A stretch of 19,512 nt of DNA from Ruminococcus sp. UBA3286 (GTDB lineage Bacteria; Bacillota; Clostridia; Oscillospirales; Ruminococcaceae): positions 1 through 19,512 of the forward strand of contig DETO01000086.1 in assembly GCA_002362135.1 (NCBI GenBank), read 5' to 3'. The position numbers and the translations under genes are program-made. Positions 11,221 to 19,312 of the stretch are shown here, piece after piece (the first letter of the stretch is position 1; the number at the start of each line of letters is the position of its first letter). The notes below the pieces were generated by a model that saw only the letters and a list, made by a program, of their open reading frames with translations, was not told the origin of the DNA and searched no databases.

Positions 11221-12432
11221 ATGCAGTATCTCAAAAGGAAGCTAAACAGCAAAAAAGCAAGAGTTCTGACGCGCTATCGATACTATGAAATGAAAAATTC
11301 CGCAAACGATCTGAGCGATATTATTCCCGATAGATTGAAGTGGCTGTCGGCAGTCCTCGGCTGGTGCGCGAAATCAGTCGATACTCTTGCTGATCGTCTT
11401 GCGTTTGATGCATTTGCAAATGACGAATTCTACTTCAACGAGATTTTCAGATTGAATAATGCGGATATTCTTTTTGACAGCGCGGTTTTGTCGTCGCTTA
11501 TATCTTCGTGCAGTTTCATCTACATCGGCAAAGACGGCGACGGCTACCCCTTTTTGCAGGTCATCGACGGCTCGAACGCAACGGGAAATATCGACCCCGT
11601 AACCGATCTGCTCACGGAGGGCTATGCGGTTCTTGAAAAAGACGAATTTGACAAGCCTATCCTTGAAGCGCATTTCAAACCGTATCAGACGGATTACTAT
11701 CAAAACGGAAAGATCATCGACAGCACGAGGCATTCCGCGCCGTATGCTCTGCTTGTGCCGATAATAAACCGTCCCGACGCTAAGCGACCGTTCGGGCATT
11801 CGAGAATTTCCCGAACCTGCATGAGCATTACTCAGTCGGCAATGCGCACGCTTCGTAGGAGCGAGGTATCGGCTGAATTCTACAGCGTTCCTCAGAAATA
11901 TGTGTTAGGTTTATCGGAGGACGCGGAATTCAACAACAAAAAAGCAACACTGTCAGCGTTTCTTGATTTCAGAAAGGACGAGGACGGCGATAAACCGTCG
12001 GTCGGACAGTTCCAGCAGCAGAGCATGACGCCGTATGTTGAACAGCTGAAAATGCTTGCTTCGATTTTCGCAGGCGAAACGGGATTGACGCTCGACGACC
12101 TCGGATTTTCAACATCAAATCCCGCAAGTTCGGAAGCGATAAAGGCAAGTCACGAAAATCTGCGGCTTACCGCCCGAAAAGCGCAGCGAAGTTTTGGTAC
12201 GGGATTTCTGAATGCAGGATATCTCGCCGCCTGTATTCGCGACAATATAGGGTATGAGCGCAAGGCGTTCTGTAATGTAAAACCTGTATGGCTGCCTATT
12301 TTCGAGCCTGACGCATCAACTCTCGGAGTTATCGGCGACGCGATTCTGAAAATCAATCAGGCTGCCCCCGGATTCCTCGGAGCAGGCAATATAAAGCAGC
12401 TGACGGGACTGGAAAGTGATTCTGATGAGTAA
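11221..12432 (+). CDS. Portal protein (SPP1 gp6-like)
   Basis: The protein has 403 residues from ATG 11221, or 410 from TTG 11200. Features include LTRYRYYEMKNSANDLSDII, PDRLKWLSAVLGWCAKSVDT near the start, and a C-terminal EQLKMLASIFAGETGLTLDD, LGFSTSNPASSEAIKASHEN region with the helix that lines the portal channel. These fit the gp6-like portal family. Portals form the dodecameric DNA entry ring at one capsid vertex. The start is odd: the best ribosome site, AAAGGAG at 11193-11199, touches the TTG and is 21 nt from the ATG. It overlaps the MuF gene by eight bases. In most phages the portal follows the terminase; here it comes well before. Confidence 0.88.
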   Translation: MQYLKRKLNSKKARVLTRYRYYEMKNSANDLSDIIPDRLKWLSAVLGWCAKSVDTLADRLAFDAFANDEFYFNEIFRLNNADILFDSAVLSSLISSCSFIYIGKDGDGYPFLQVIDGSNATGNIDPVTDLLTEGYAVLEKDEFDKPILEAHFKPYQTDYYQNGKIIDSTRHSAPYALLVPIINRPDAKRPFGHSRISRTCMSITQSAMRTLRRSEVSAEFYSVPQKYVLGLSEDAEFNNKKATLSAFLDFRKDEDGDKPSVGQFQQQSMTPYVEQLKMLASIFAGETGLTLDDLGFSTSNPASSEAIKASHENLRLTARKAQRSFGTGFLNAGYLAACIRDNIGYERKAFCNVKPVWLPIFEPDASTLGVIGDAILKINQAAPGFLGAGNIKQLTGLESDSDE

Positions 12433-13576
12433 GTTCAAAGACAAGATATTTGAAAAAATTCATTCGAATCCACAATTACAAATCCTGCTGAAAAAGATTC
12501 GTTCGGGCAAGGCTGATTTCAAAGATACGTCGCAGTATGCCGATCTGTTTTCAAAAATCATGGGAAGCGAATTTTCGGAGATCATTCCGCAAATTCCGCA
12601 CGGTATGAGGGAGCAGTTATGCGTAGAACTTCTTCGCGGCAGCTATGAGAATATCAATGAAATTCTCGCGCAGGTGCAGACTTCAATCGATAAAGAAAAG
12701 GGAATCAGGCTCGCGCCGCAGAAAGCCGAATTTCCCGAAGAACGGGTGCGGAAGATCGCAAATTCTCTTGAAGATGAAACCGTTCCCGAGGAAACTATCC
12801 AACGCCGCGCTGATTCGGGTACAGCCAATGTTTCGAGATCGTTTCACGACGACTACATAAAGAAAAATGCGGAATTCCGCAGTAATGCAGGGCTGAAATG
12901 CTATCTCGAACGCGAAACTGACGGAAAATGCTGTCCATGGTGCAGCGCTCTTGCAGGTCGCTATCTCGTGGGCGAACAGCCTCCCGATATTTTCAGACGG
13001 CACGACAACTGCGGCTGCACTGTGGTTCTGATAGACGGAAAGACCCGTCAATACGCATGGTCGAAAAAGACTTGGAGCAGAGAGGAAGAACGGGAATACC
13101 TTAAAAATCTCGGCAAAAATAAAAAAACAAAACGCCTCAGCCGCGATCAAGCTAAAGCCTTGCAGGATAAAAATCTGCCGAAATCCTTGACGAGAGGTGC
13201 GGATAGTGATATAATAGAATTAGAAAATAACCGCAGGATTCTTAGGGAAAAGATCAGAAATAAAGAGATTACAACAATTCTCAATCCTGAAAAGCAGAAT
13301 CCGCATATATTTGGTTCACCTGAATATGATTCTAAAAATAACAAAAGCTATTTTACTGTTTCAATTGAAGAACTGCAAGAAATTATTAGCAGTAAATGCG
13401 GAACAGGAGAAATTACCATATTTAAAAATGGTCAGATTAAAGAAACGATACAGGTCGATGAGAATATCGGCGTCGTAATTGGCGTCAACGGCGAAAATTT
13501 AGGTAATACGAATATGATAACGATTCATTATTCTAATAAACGAACCCATATTGTGCCTAAGAAAAATAAGGAGTGA
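12425..13576 (+). CDS. MuF-like minor head protein with C-terminal polymorphic toxin type 50 domain
   Basis: The protein has 383 residues; ATG 12425 follows GGAAAG and overlaps the portal stop. The MuF/gp7-like part includes RSFHDDYIKKNAEF, CCPWCSALAGRYL (169-181) and RRHDNCGCTVVL (191-202), the usual Cys/His set. After a lysine-rich linker, residues about 280-383 fit the bacterial toxin 50 (Ntox50) family: NPEKQNPHIFGSPEY, SYFTVSIEELQEIISSK, GTGEITIFKNGQIKETI and the end MITIHYSNKRTHIVPKK. MuF-toxin fusions are a known class in temperate phages; type 50 toxins are predicted RNases. The toxin part is more AT-rich than the head part, which suggests a swapped-in cassette. A likely immunity gene follows after 4 bases. 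Confidence 0.85.
   Translation: MSKFKDKIFEKIHSNPQLQILLKKIRSGKADFKDTSQYADLFSKIMGSEFSEIIPQIPHGMREQLCVELLRGSYENINEILAQVQTSIDKEKGIRLAPQKAEFPEERVRKIANSLEDETVPEETIQRRADSGTANVSRSFHDDYIKKNAEFRSNAGLKCYLERETDGKCCPWCSALAGRYLVGEQPPDIFRRHDNCGCTVVLIDGKTRQYAWSKKTWSREEEREYLKNLGKNKKTKRLSRDQAKALQDKNLPKSLTRGADSDIIELENNRRILREKIRNKEITTILNPEKQNPHIFGSPEYDSKNNKSYFTVSIEELQEIISSKCGTGEITIFKNGQIKETIQVDENIGVVIGVNGENLGNTNMITIHYSNKRTHIVPKKNKE
13187..13215 (+). promoter_or_regulatory. Internal promoter inside the MuF gene, before the toxin domain
   Basis: TTGACG (13187-13192), exactly 17 bp, TATAAT (13210-13215) preceded by TGA (extended TGATATAAT). It lies at codons about 255-264, just upstream of the toxin domain, and points at the immunity gene at 13581-13763. 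No in-frame start with a good ribosome site for the toxin part alone is seen after it. It could supply immunity protein when the late operon is silent. Confidence 0.6.
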
Positions 13577-13580
13577 TTAA

Positions 13581-13763
13581 ATGAATTTAAGTAAGTTTGA
13601 CGGAAAAAAAGTTTTTGTTATTGATACTGACAACAAAAAAAATGAGGGATTAGTTAATCTGTACATTCCTGCTAAAGATAATGATATTGATGAGGATTGT
13701 ATCGGATTAGATAATGGAATGGGATTCTATGAATCTGATATAAAATCAATTGAAGAAATTTAA
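13581..13763 (+). CDS. Likely immunity protein for the MuF-linked toxin
   Basis: The protein has 60 residues; ATG follows AAGGAGTGATTAA. It is acidic and beta-rich (LSKFDGKKVFVIDTDNKKNE, then YIPAKDNDIDEDCIGLDNGM and GFYESDIKSIEEI), resembling small LSM-like proteins found beside phage and polymorphic toxins in Firmicutes (recollection). Four bases separate it from the toxin gene, it shares the toxin domain's AT-rich composition, and an intrinsic terminator begins at its stop codon. These point to a toxin-immunity cassette. Direct evidence for neutralisation is lacking. Confidence 0.7.
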   Translation: MNLSKFDGKKVFVIDTDNKKNEGLVNLYIPAKDNDIDEDCIGLDNGMGFYESDIKSIEEI

Positions 13764-13787
13764 CCGCCCATAAAAAGGCGGTTTTCT
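13762..13787 (+). terminator. Intrinsic terminator after the immunity gene
   Basis: AACCGCC-cataaaaa-GGCGGTT followed by TTCTTAT. The stem begins inside the TAA stop codon. It would end transcripts from the internal promoter at 13187-13215 and, unless read through, also late transcripts before the terminase. Confidence 0.8.
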
Positions 13788-13809
13788 TATACCCTCGCGG
13801 AGGTGAAAC

Positions 13810-14151
13810 ATGGCAAAACCGAATCTTCGCCCCGACCATAACGGAACACAAAGAGCTGCTTTTGAATCTGCGAAAAAGAAGATATTCGCAACGCAGACGG
13901 TATGCGGAATCTGCGGAAAGCCTGTCGATTTCAGTTTTAAATTTCCGCATCCGCTAAGTCCTTGTATCGATCATATTTTTCCCGTAGCCAAAGGCGGACA
14001 TCCGTCGGCGATGGAAAATTTACAGCTTGCGCATATGTGCTGTAATCGGCAGAAATCCGACAAGCTTATCGAGAAGCAGCATTTTGAAGACGATATAAAA
14101 CTGGTATCAAACAGAATGCTGCCGCAGACGTTCGACTGGAAAAATTTATAG
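13810..14151 (+). CDS. HNH endonuclease next to the large terminase
   Basis: The protein has 113 residues; ATG after GCGGAGGTGAAAC. Zinc ligand pair CGIC (32-35), then CIDHIFPVAKGG with D54-H55, EN with N70, and HMCCNRQKSDK (75-85) complete the HNH fold. HNH proteins beside the terminase cut at cos during packaging in HK97-like phages, so this phage probably packages by a cos mechanism. It lies between two intrinsic terminators (13762-13787 and 14156-14181). Confidence 0.9.
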   Translation: MAKPNLRPDHNGTQRAAFESAKKKIFATQTVCGICGKPVDFSFKFPHPLSPCIDHIFPVAKGGHPSAMENLQLAHMCCNRQKSDKLIEKQHFEDDIKLVSNRMLPQTFDWKNL

Positions 14152-14155
14152 CTGT

Positions 14156-14181
14156 ACCGCGTGATTTTGCGCGGTTTTTTT
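14156..14181 (+). terminator. Intrinsic terminator between HNH and large terminase genes
   Basis: ACCGCG-tgattttg-CGCGGT followed by a run of T (14175-14181). It is a strong rightward terminator only 19 bases before the terminase start codon, in the middle of what should be the late operon. Either late polymerase is antiterminated or the HNH gene was inserted together with flanking terminators. Confidence 0.8.
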
Positions 14182-14199
14182 ATAAGAAAGGAGCTTGCA

Positions 14200-15618
14200 A
14201 TGAGCGAAAAACGCCTCGGCAGACAAACTCCGACAAGCTCCGTAGTATTACCGTATACGCAGTCTTCAGGAGGCGACGCAATTGAAATATATAACAAATC
14301 GGGGCGTACCGCCTTAGAGTGGCAGGAGCGCATGATCGAGGATATCATGGCATTCAACGATGAAAATTTGTGGGTGCATATGAAATTCGGCTGGTCTGTT
14401 CCGAGAAGAAACGGAAAATCTGAAATACTTATCATAAGGGCGATATACGGCGTATCTCACGGCGAGAGAGTGCTGTACACCGCCCATCGTACTACTACGT
14501 CTCATAACGCATGGGAGAAGATAATTGAGCGGCTTTCGAAGGCGGGATTCAAAGAGGGCGAGGATTTCAAAACTACGAAGCAGTTTGGTTTGGAGCGTAT
14601 CCAATGGCTTAAAGACAGCGAGGGAATAATAAATTTCCGCACGCGTTCGAGCAAAGGCGGTCTCGGCGAGGGATACGACCTTTTGATCATAGACGAGGCG
14701 CAGGAATACACCTCCGATCAGGAATCTGCATTGAAATATGTTGTCACTGACAGCAAAAACCCGCAGACGCTTATGTGCGGAACACCGCCGACGGTGGTAT
14801 CATCGGGAACTGTTTTCCTTGAATATCGAAAGGCGACCTACACGGGTGAAAATGAGGATTCAGGCTGGGCGGAATGGAGCGTTCCGAAACTTAGCGACGC
14901 ACATGACGTGGAATTATGGTATGAAACAAATCCTTCGCTCGGCTCGGTTTTAAGCGAAAGAACTATTCGTTCGGAGCTTGGCGGCGATCAGGTCGACGAT
15001 AATATCCAACGTCTCGGACTATGGCTGAAATACAACCAGAAATCCGCTATATCCCTTGAAGAATGGAAATCTGCCGAGATAACCGCGATTCCAAAGTTAA
15101 AATCGGACGCACGGCTTTATTTCGGCGTAAAATATTCAAAGGTCAGCGGAAATGTTTCGCTTGCCGTGGCTGTTAAAACCGATGACAGCAAAATTTTTGT
15201 TGAAGCTGTTGATTGCCGAAATATTCGCGTCGGGAACGGTTGGATAATTGAATATCTGCGGAATTCGAAAGCGGCGAAGATCGTAATTGACGGAGCGGGA
15301 AATCAGAATATTCTTGCCGAAGAAATGAAGAATGCATATGTAAAATGCAAGGCGATACTGCCGACGGTCAAGGAGGTCATCAACGCTAATGCTCTCTTTG
15401 AAAAAGAATTGTTTGACGGCAGAATTTGCCATAAGGGACAACCTGCGCTTACGCAGGCTGTTTCAAACTGCGAGCATCGAGCAATAGGCAATGCTGGCGG
15501 ATTCGGCTATGCTTCCATTCTTGAGGGCGCGGACGTTTCCCTTGTTGAAGCCGTATCGCTTGCACATTGGCTTTGTGCTAACGCAAAAGAAAAATCCAAG
15601 CAGAAAATAAGCTATTAA
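14200..15618 (+). CDS. terL: Terminase large subunit (TerL)
   Basis: The protein has 472 residues; ATG after AAAGGAGCTTGCA (an upstream in-frame start lies in the terminator). ATPase: Walker A-like VPRRNGKS (67-74) and Walker B LLIIDEAQEY (161-170), with a motif III-like MCGTPP. The nuclease half has VIDGAG with Asp364, but its first strand reads FGVKYS with Lys311 where many terminases have Asp, as I recall for other Firmicutes relatives. It pumps DNA into the prohead and cuts concatemers. The small subunit is not identifiable in the window. Confidence 0.93.
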   Translation: MSEKRLGRQTPTSSVVLPYTQSSGGDAIEIYNKSGRTALEWQERMIEDIMAFNDENLWVHMKFGWSVPRRNGKSEILIIRAIYGVSHGERVLYTAHRTTTSHNAWEKIIERLSKAGFKEGEDFKTTKQFGLERIQWLKDSEGIINFRTRSSKGGLGEGYDLLIIDEAQEYTSDQESALKYVVTDSKNPQTLMCGTPPTVVSSGTVFLEYRKATYTGENEDSGWAEWSVPKLSDAHDVELWYETNPSLGSVLSERTIRSELGGDQVDDNIQRLGLWLKYNQKSAISLEEWKSAEITAIPKLKSDARLYFGVKYSKVSGNVSLAVAVKTDDSKIFVEAVDCRNIRVGNGWIIEYLRNSKAAKIVIDGAGNQNILAEEMKNAYVKCKAILPTVKEVINANALFEKELFDGRICHKGQPALTQAVSNCEHRAIGNAGGFGYASILEGADVSLVEAVSLAHWLCANAKEKSKQKISY

Positions 15619-15627
15619 GGAGGAAAT

Positions 15628-16554
15628 ATGGAACAGGAAACACTTGATAAAATAAATAAGCTTACTCGCCGTCCGCTTACAGAAGATGAGGTATATGTTT
15701 TTTCGGTCGTCCTTTGTGACAATGAAATCGATCGCGACGGCGAGCGGTTTTCCGATAAGGCGCTTGAAGAACTGAAAGACAGATTTGTCGGAAAAACAGG
15801 AATATTTGACCACAATGCCGCTGCTGTAAATCAGAATGCCCGCATATTTGAGACGGAGCTTGTAACTGACGATTCGCGGATCACAAAAAACGGCGAGCCT
15901 TACAAATATCTTAAAGCGTCGGCGTATATGGTGCGTACTGATGAAAACAAAAATCTCATCGCAGAAATTGATGGTGGCATAAAAAAAGAAGTGAGCATTT
16001 CATGTTCGGCAGCTAAGAGAATATGTTCGATCTGCGGATGCGATAAAAACGAGGCAGCGTGTTCTCACGTTAAAGGCAAGAGTTACGGCGATAAGCAGTG
16101 CTGCACTATTCTCAGCGATATTACCGACGCTTATGAGTGGAGCTTCGTGGCAGTTCCGGCACAAATCAATGCAGGGGTTACGAAAAAATATTTTGCATCG
16201 TCAAACGCTTCCGAATCTGATAAAAACTTCGAGGGCTGGATATCGCCTGAAGAAGCTTCGGTACTCCATGAGACCATTAAAGGAAATGAAGCAACGATCG
16301 CCGATCTTACGGCAAAAAACAAGGAATACGAAATAAGCACGGCGAAAATGAAAATTGCCTATGAAACGGGGCTTCCCTTCGAACTCTCAGAACGGCTGTC
16401 GGGTGATACGGAAGATGAAATAAGAAAGGATGCCGAAAAACTTGCTCGATACACATCATCTGGTAAGGAGTCTCCGAGATTTAATGCCGAATCAGCAGTA
16501 AAAAGTACAGAAAACGCAGAATACATGGATATGCTTGAAAAATTAAGGGGGTAA
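15628..16554 (+). CDS. Prohead protease with fused scaffold-like C-terminus
   Basis: The protein has 308 residues; ATG after AAGGAGG. Residues 1-190 look like an HK97-type prohead protease: DNEIDRDGERFSDKAL, GIFDHNAAAVNQN with His62, and EVSISCSA with Ser123/Ser125 as candidate nucleophile, then AYEWSFVAVPAQ. An insert after the serine (CSICGCDKNEAACSHVKGKS) has zinc-binding character. Residues about 210-250 are a coiled coil and the rest is polar and helical, like the scaffold delta-domain. So one gene probably supplies protease and scaffold. It directly precedes the capsid gene. Confidence 0.8.
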   Translation: MEQETLDKINKLTRRPLTEDEVYVFSVVLCDNEIDRDGERFSDKALEELKDRFVGKTGIFDHNAAAVNQNARIFETELVTDDSRITKNGEPYKYLKASAYMVRTDENKNLIAEIDGGIKKEVSISCSAAKRICSICGCDKNEAACSHVKGKSYGDKQCCTILSDITDAYEWSFVAVPAQINAGVTKKYFASSNASESDKNFEGWISPEEASVLHETIKGNEATIADLTAKNKEYEISTAKMKIAYETGLPFELSERLSGDTEDEIRKDAEKLARYTSSGKESPRFNAESAVKSTENAEYMDMLEKLRG

Positions 16555-16557
16555 ATT

Positions 16558-17451
16558 ATGAGTAAAATAACTACATCATCAACGCTTTTCACACCTAACC
16601 TTGTTGCGGAGATGTTCAACAAGGTCAAGGGGCATTCGTCTCTCGCAAAGCTTTCCGGAGCAAGTCCCATGCCTTTCGCAGGTATCGATACATTTATTTT
16701 CAGTATGGACGGCGAGGCTTCGATCGTCGGCGAGGGCGGCAATAAACCTGCCGGAGAAGCAGCTTTCGAAAACGTCACCATTAAGCCGATCAAGTTTGTT
16801 TATCAGCATCGCGTTACCGACGAGTTTTCGAAACTTTCCAATGAAAAACAGCTTCCCTATCTCGAAGCTTTCTCCGACGGATTCGCGAAAAAGATCGCTC
16901 GCGCACTTGATATTGCGGCAATCCACGGCGTAAATCCCTATGACGGCGCGGTTTCCAGTACAGTTGGAAACAACTGTTTTGATAAGGCTGTCACTCTTAA
17001 AACGGCGTTCACGGCAGGGTTTGCAGACGACAATATCGATGCCGCAGCCGCTCTTATCCAGACTGCCGGCGGTGATATTTCGGGTATTGCAATGTCTCCC
17101 GCATTCGGCGCGGCTCTTGGCGCAATGAAGGCTGCGGATTCGCATTTGCCGATATATCCTGAATTCCGATTCGGAGCAAATCCCACATCTTTTGGAGGTA
17201 TGGCTTCAGATGTGAATAACACGGTTGCATTTGGCGGCAGCACCGACAGAGCTATCGTCGGCGACTTTGCAAACGCCTTTAAATGGGGATATGCCGAAAA
17301 CATTCCGCTCGAAATCATTGAGTACGGCGATCCGGACGGTCAGGGAGACCTTAAACGCACAAATCAGATCGTACTCAGATCTGAGGCTTATATCGGCTGG
17401 GGAATCTTAAATAATAAATCTTTCGCCATTATCACAGAGGAAGGCGCATAA
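16558..17451 (+). CDS. Major capsid protein (HK97 fold)
   Basis: The protein has 297 residues; ATG after GGGGGTAAATT. It has the pattern of HK97-type shell proteins: FTPNLVAEMFNKVKGHSSLA, VGEGGNKPAGEAAFENVTIK, KFVYQHRVTDEFSKLSNEKQ and a C-terminal RTNQIVLRSEAYIGWGILN. No long N-terminal delta domain is present, in line with a separate scaffold in the preceding gene. The codons here are well adapted (high GC at third positions), as for a strongly expressed gene. The stop overlaps the next ATG by one base. Confidence 0.9.
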   Translation: MSKITTSSTLFTPNLVAEMFNKVKGHSSLAKLSGASPMPFAGIDTFIFSMDGEASIVGEGGNKPAGEAAFENVTIKPIKFVYQHRVTDEFSKLSNEKQLPYLEAFSDGFAKKIARALDIAAIHGVNPYDGAVSSTVGNNCFDKAVTLKTAFTAGFADDNIDAAAALIQTAGGDISGIAMSPAFGAALGAMKAADSHLPIYPEFRFGANPTSFGGMASDVNNTVAFGGSTDRAIVGDFANAFKWGYAENIPLEIIEYGDPDGQGDLKRTNQIVLRSEAYIGWGILNNKSFAIITEEGA

Positions 17452-17858
17452 TGGGGCGTTCCTATGCGGATTTAAGCGATATCATCGCTCTTGGATATAC
17501 TCTCACTCCACAGCAGGAAGAAGCGGCAGGAATACTCCTGCCTGTTGCTTCTGCCAAAATCAGAGTTATCGCAACAAAGTACGGTAAAAATATTGATGAA
17601 ATGTGTACTGACGAAGATTTCGCTGATGCGGTAAAAAGCGTGGTTATCCAGTCGGCAATGAGGGCGTTGAACAGTATTTCCGATACATCGCCCGCAGTTT
17701 CGCAGATGTCGCAGTCTGCGCTTGGCTACAGCGCTTCAATAACGTATATTAACGCAGGTCAGAGCGTTTATTTTATGCGCAGCGAACTGAAAGATTTGGG
17801 AATTCTCAGGCAGAGTTTCGGTGCGTTGGAGGTATATGGTTATGATTCAGTTGATTAG
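17451..17858 (+). CDS. Head-tail connector (Gp19/Gp15/Gp42-like)
   Basis: The protein has 135 residues; ATG overlaps the capsid stop. YADLSDIIALGYTLTPQQEE, a helical middle (LLPVASAKIRVIATKYGKNI) and SQSALGYSASITYINAGQSV followed by LGILRQSFG are typical of the connector family that stacks under the portal. Its last 17 bases overlap the next gene. Position straight after the capsid gene fits the role. Confidence 0.85.
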   Translation: MGRSYADLSDIIALGYTLTPQQEEAAGILLPVASAKIRVIATKYGKNIDEMCTDEDFADAVKSVVIQSAMRALNSISDTSPAVSQMSQSALGYSASITYINAGQSVYFMRSELKDLGILRQSFGALEVYGYDSVD

Positions 17859-18489
17859 AGGTACGGATGTAACTTTATGGGAAAATGGCAAACCTGAAAC
17901 GGTAAGGAACATTCTTATCGGTGAGCCGTCATCGCAGGATATGACTGAATTTACCAACGAAAACGGATTGATCACATATATTCTTGCAATTCCCAAAGGT
18001 GATAATCATGTATGGGTTGATAGGAAAATCAGCTTTTTCGGAGAGAATTTCCATACGATCGGCTATCCGTTGAAGGGGATTGAAGAAAATATGCCGCTTG
18101 CATGGAATAAAAAAGTCAAGGTGCAAAGGCTTGTTACAAATGCGGATATAACTCTTTTTGAGCGCGACACGTTTGTGAAGCACGTCTTCAATGACGTGCA
18201 TTACAGCGATCAGAGAAGCCGTAAATTCGCCAAAGACGGTATGAAATCCGACGGCGCGGCAAGCATTCATGTTTTTGCTGTCAATTCTCCCGATGCTTCG
18301 TATGTGCCAAAAATCGGCGATATAGTGATTAAAGGAGTGAGCAATTTTAAATTTGATGATACATCTGAGAAGAGCGTTTCCGAAAGTATGGCGGAATTCC
18401 GCAGACTTTATCCCGACTACGGTACGATAAATTCAGTCGAAATAAAGGTTTACGGAACGCTGCCCGATTACATTATTACAGCGAGGTGA
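17842..18489 (+). CDS. Head-closure/minor capsid protein, probable two-domain fusion
   Basis: The protein has 215 residues; ATG 17842 lies 9 nt after GGAGG, and ATG 17836 is a weaker choice. Residues 1-97 (MIQLIRGTDVTLWENGKPET, AIPKGDNHVWVDRKISFFGE, GIEENMPLAWNKKVKVQR) match a stand-alone head-closure protein of about 100-110 residues. Residues 98-215 start LVTNADITLFERDTFVKHVF and look like the DUF6751-type protein usually encoded by the next gene. A single reading frame joins them without a gap. Family matches are from memory. Confidence 0.75.
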   Translation: MIQLIRGTDVTLWENGKPETVRNILIGEPSSQDMTEFTNENGLITYILAIPKGDNHVWVDRKISFFGENFHTIGYPLKGIEENMPLAWNKKVKVQRLVTNADITLFERDTFVKHVFNDVHYSDQRSRKFAKDGMKSDGAASIHVFAVNSPDASYVPKIGDIVIKGVSNFKFDDTSEKSVSESMAEFRRLYPDYGTINSVEIKVYGTLPDYIITAR

Positions 18490-18493
18490 TTTT

Positions 18494-18871
18494 ATGAGCG
18501 GAGGAGCAATAATCGCCAAATTTGCTCTTGAACTTGTGATGGATAAAGCGTCGGATTTGCTTCACGCGAAAGATTTTGAACGGGCGCAGGAATTCATCGA
18601 CAACGAGTGCGTTGAAAAAATGAAGCCTTATATTCCCGTTTCAATTCCGCGTTATTCGGAATCGGGAAAACTCGCTGATTCGGTTAAAATCGCCGAACCG
18701 GGGAAGATAATTTTCACAGCGCCTTTTGCAAGAATCCGTTATTATCAGCCTTGGAAATCGCGCATTACGGGGAATCCAAACGGCGCAGGCTTATGGTTTG
18801 AGGTAATGAAAGAACGTTATGCCGATGAAATATTGAGAGGTGCGCAGAAAGTGATGAAAGGACAGACATGA
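18494..18871 (+). CDS. Minor capsid/head-tail protein (Minor_capsid_2-like)
   Basis: The protein has 125 residues; ATG after GCGAGGTGAT. The core KMKPYIPVSIPRYSESGKLA, DSVKIAEPGKIIFTAPFARI, RYYQPWKS is the typical pattern of this family (fixed proline, a short leaving helix, then APFARxxYY). It lies between the head-closure and tail-terminator genes and overlaps the next start by four bases. It probably acts at the head-tail joint. Confidence 0.8.
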   Translation: MSGGAIIAKFALELVMDKASDLLHAKDFERAQEFIDNECVEKMKPYIPVSIPRYSESGKLADSVKIAEPGKIIFTAPFARIRYYQPWKSRITGNPNGAGLWFEVMKERYADEILRGAQKVMKGQT

Positions 18872-19311
18872 ACATAATCGAAAGAGTACGGGATATTCTC
18901 GCAAAATTTCCGAGAATCGGAGAAATCTGCAATGAAGTGCATATAGATTTTGCCGATTCAAATCCGACAAGCTACGGTTTATCGTCGATCGGCGATTCTC
19001 TTGTGAAAAAGGATATTCTCGGAAATCAGCGGCGGCGTCATACTTTTATGCTGTATTCGACTTTCAGCGGCATAAATGATTATGAGCGGCTGAACAACAG
19101 CAGCGCGCTTCTGGAATTGGCGTCATGGCTTGAAATGCAGAAAGGCGCTGCCGTCACAAGCGTTATCGGCGATACGGAATACGGCGGCGAAATCCTTGAA
19201 ATAAAAGCGACAAACGGAATGCTATATGCAGTTCCGCAGGAGCATACGGCGGGCGGAGTGCAGTATCAGTTACAAATAATTGCCGAATATTCAGTAAAAA
19301 CAGGAGGTTAA
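18868..19311 (+). CDS. Tail terminator-like protein (Minor_capsid_3-like)
   Basis: The protein has 147 residues; ATG within ATGA of the preceding stop. The order helix (IIERVRDILAKFPRIGEICN), beta region (RRRHTFMLYSTFSGINDYER), helix (SSALLELASWLEMQ) and final strand YQLQIIAEYSVK fits tail-terminator/minor capsid type 3 proteins, which cap the tail tube at the head. Its place as third of the minor capsid set agrees. Confidence 0.8.
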   Translation: MNIIERVRDILAKFPRIGEICNEVHIDFADSNPTSYGLSSIGDSLVKKDILGNQRRRHTFMLYSTFSGINDYERLNNSSALLELASWLEMQKGAAVTSVIGDTEYGGEILEIKATNGMLYAVPQEHTAGGVQYQLQIIAEYSVKTGG

Positions 19312-19312
19312 T

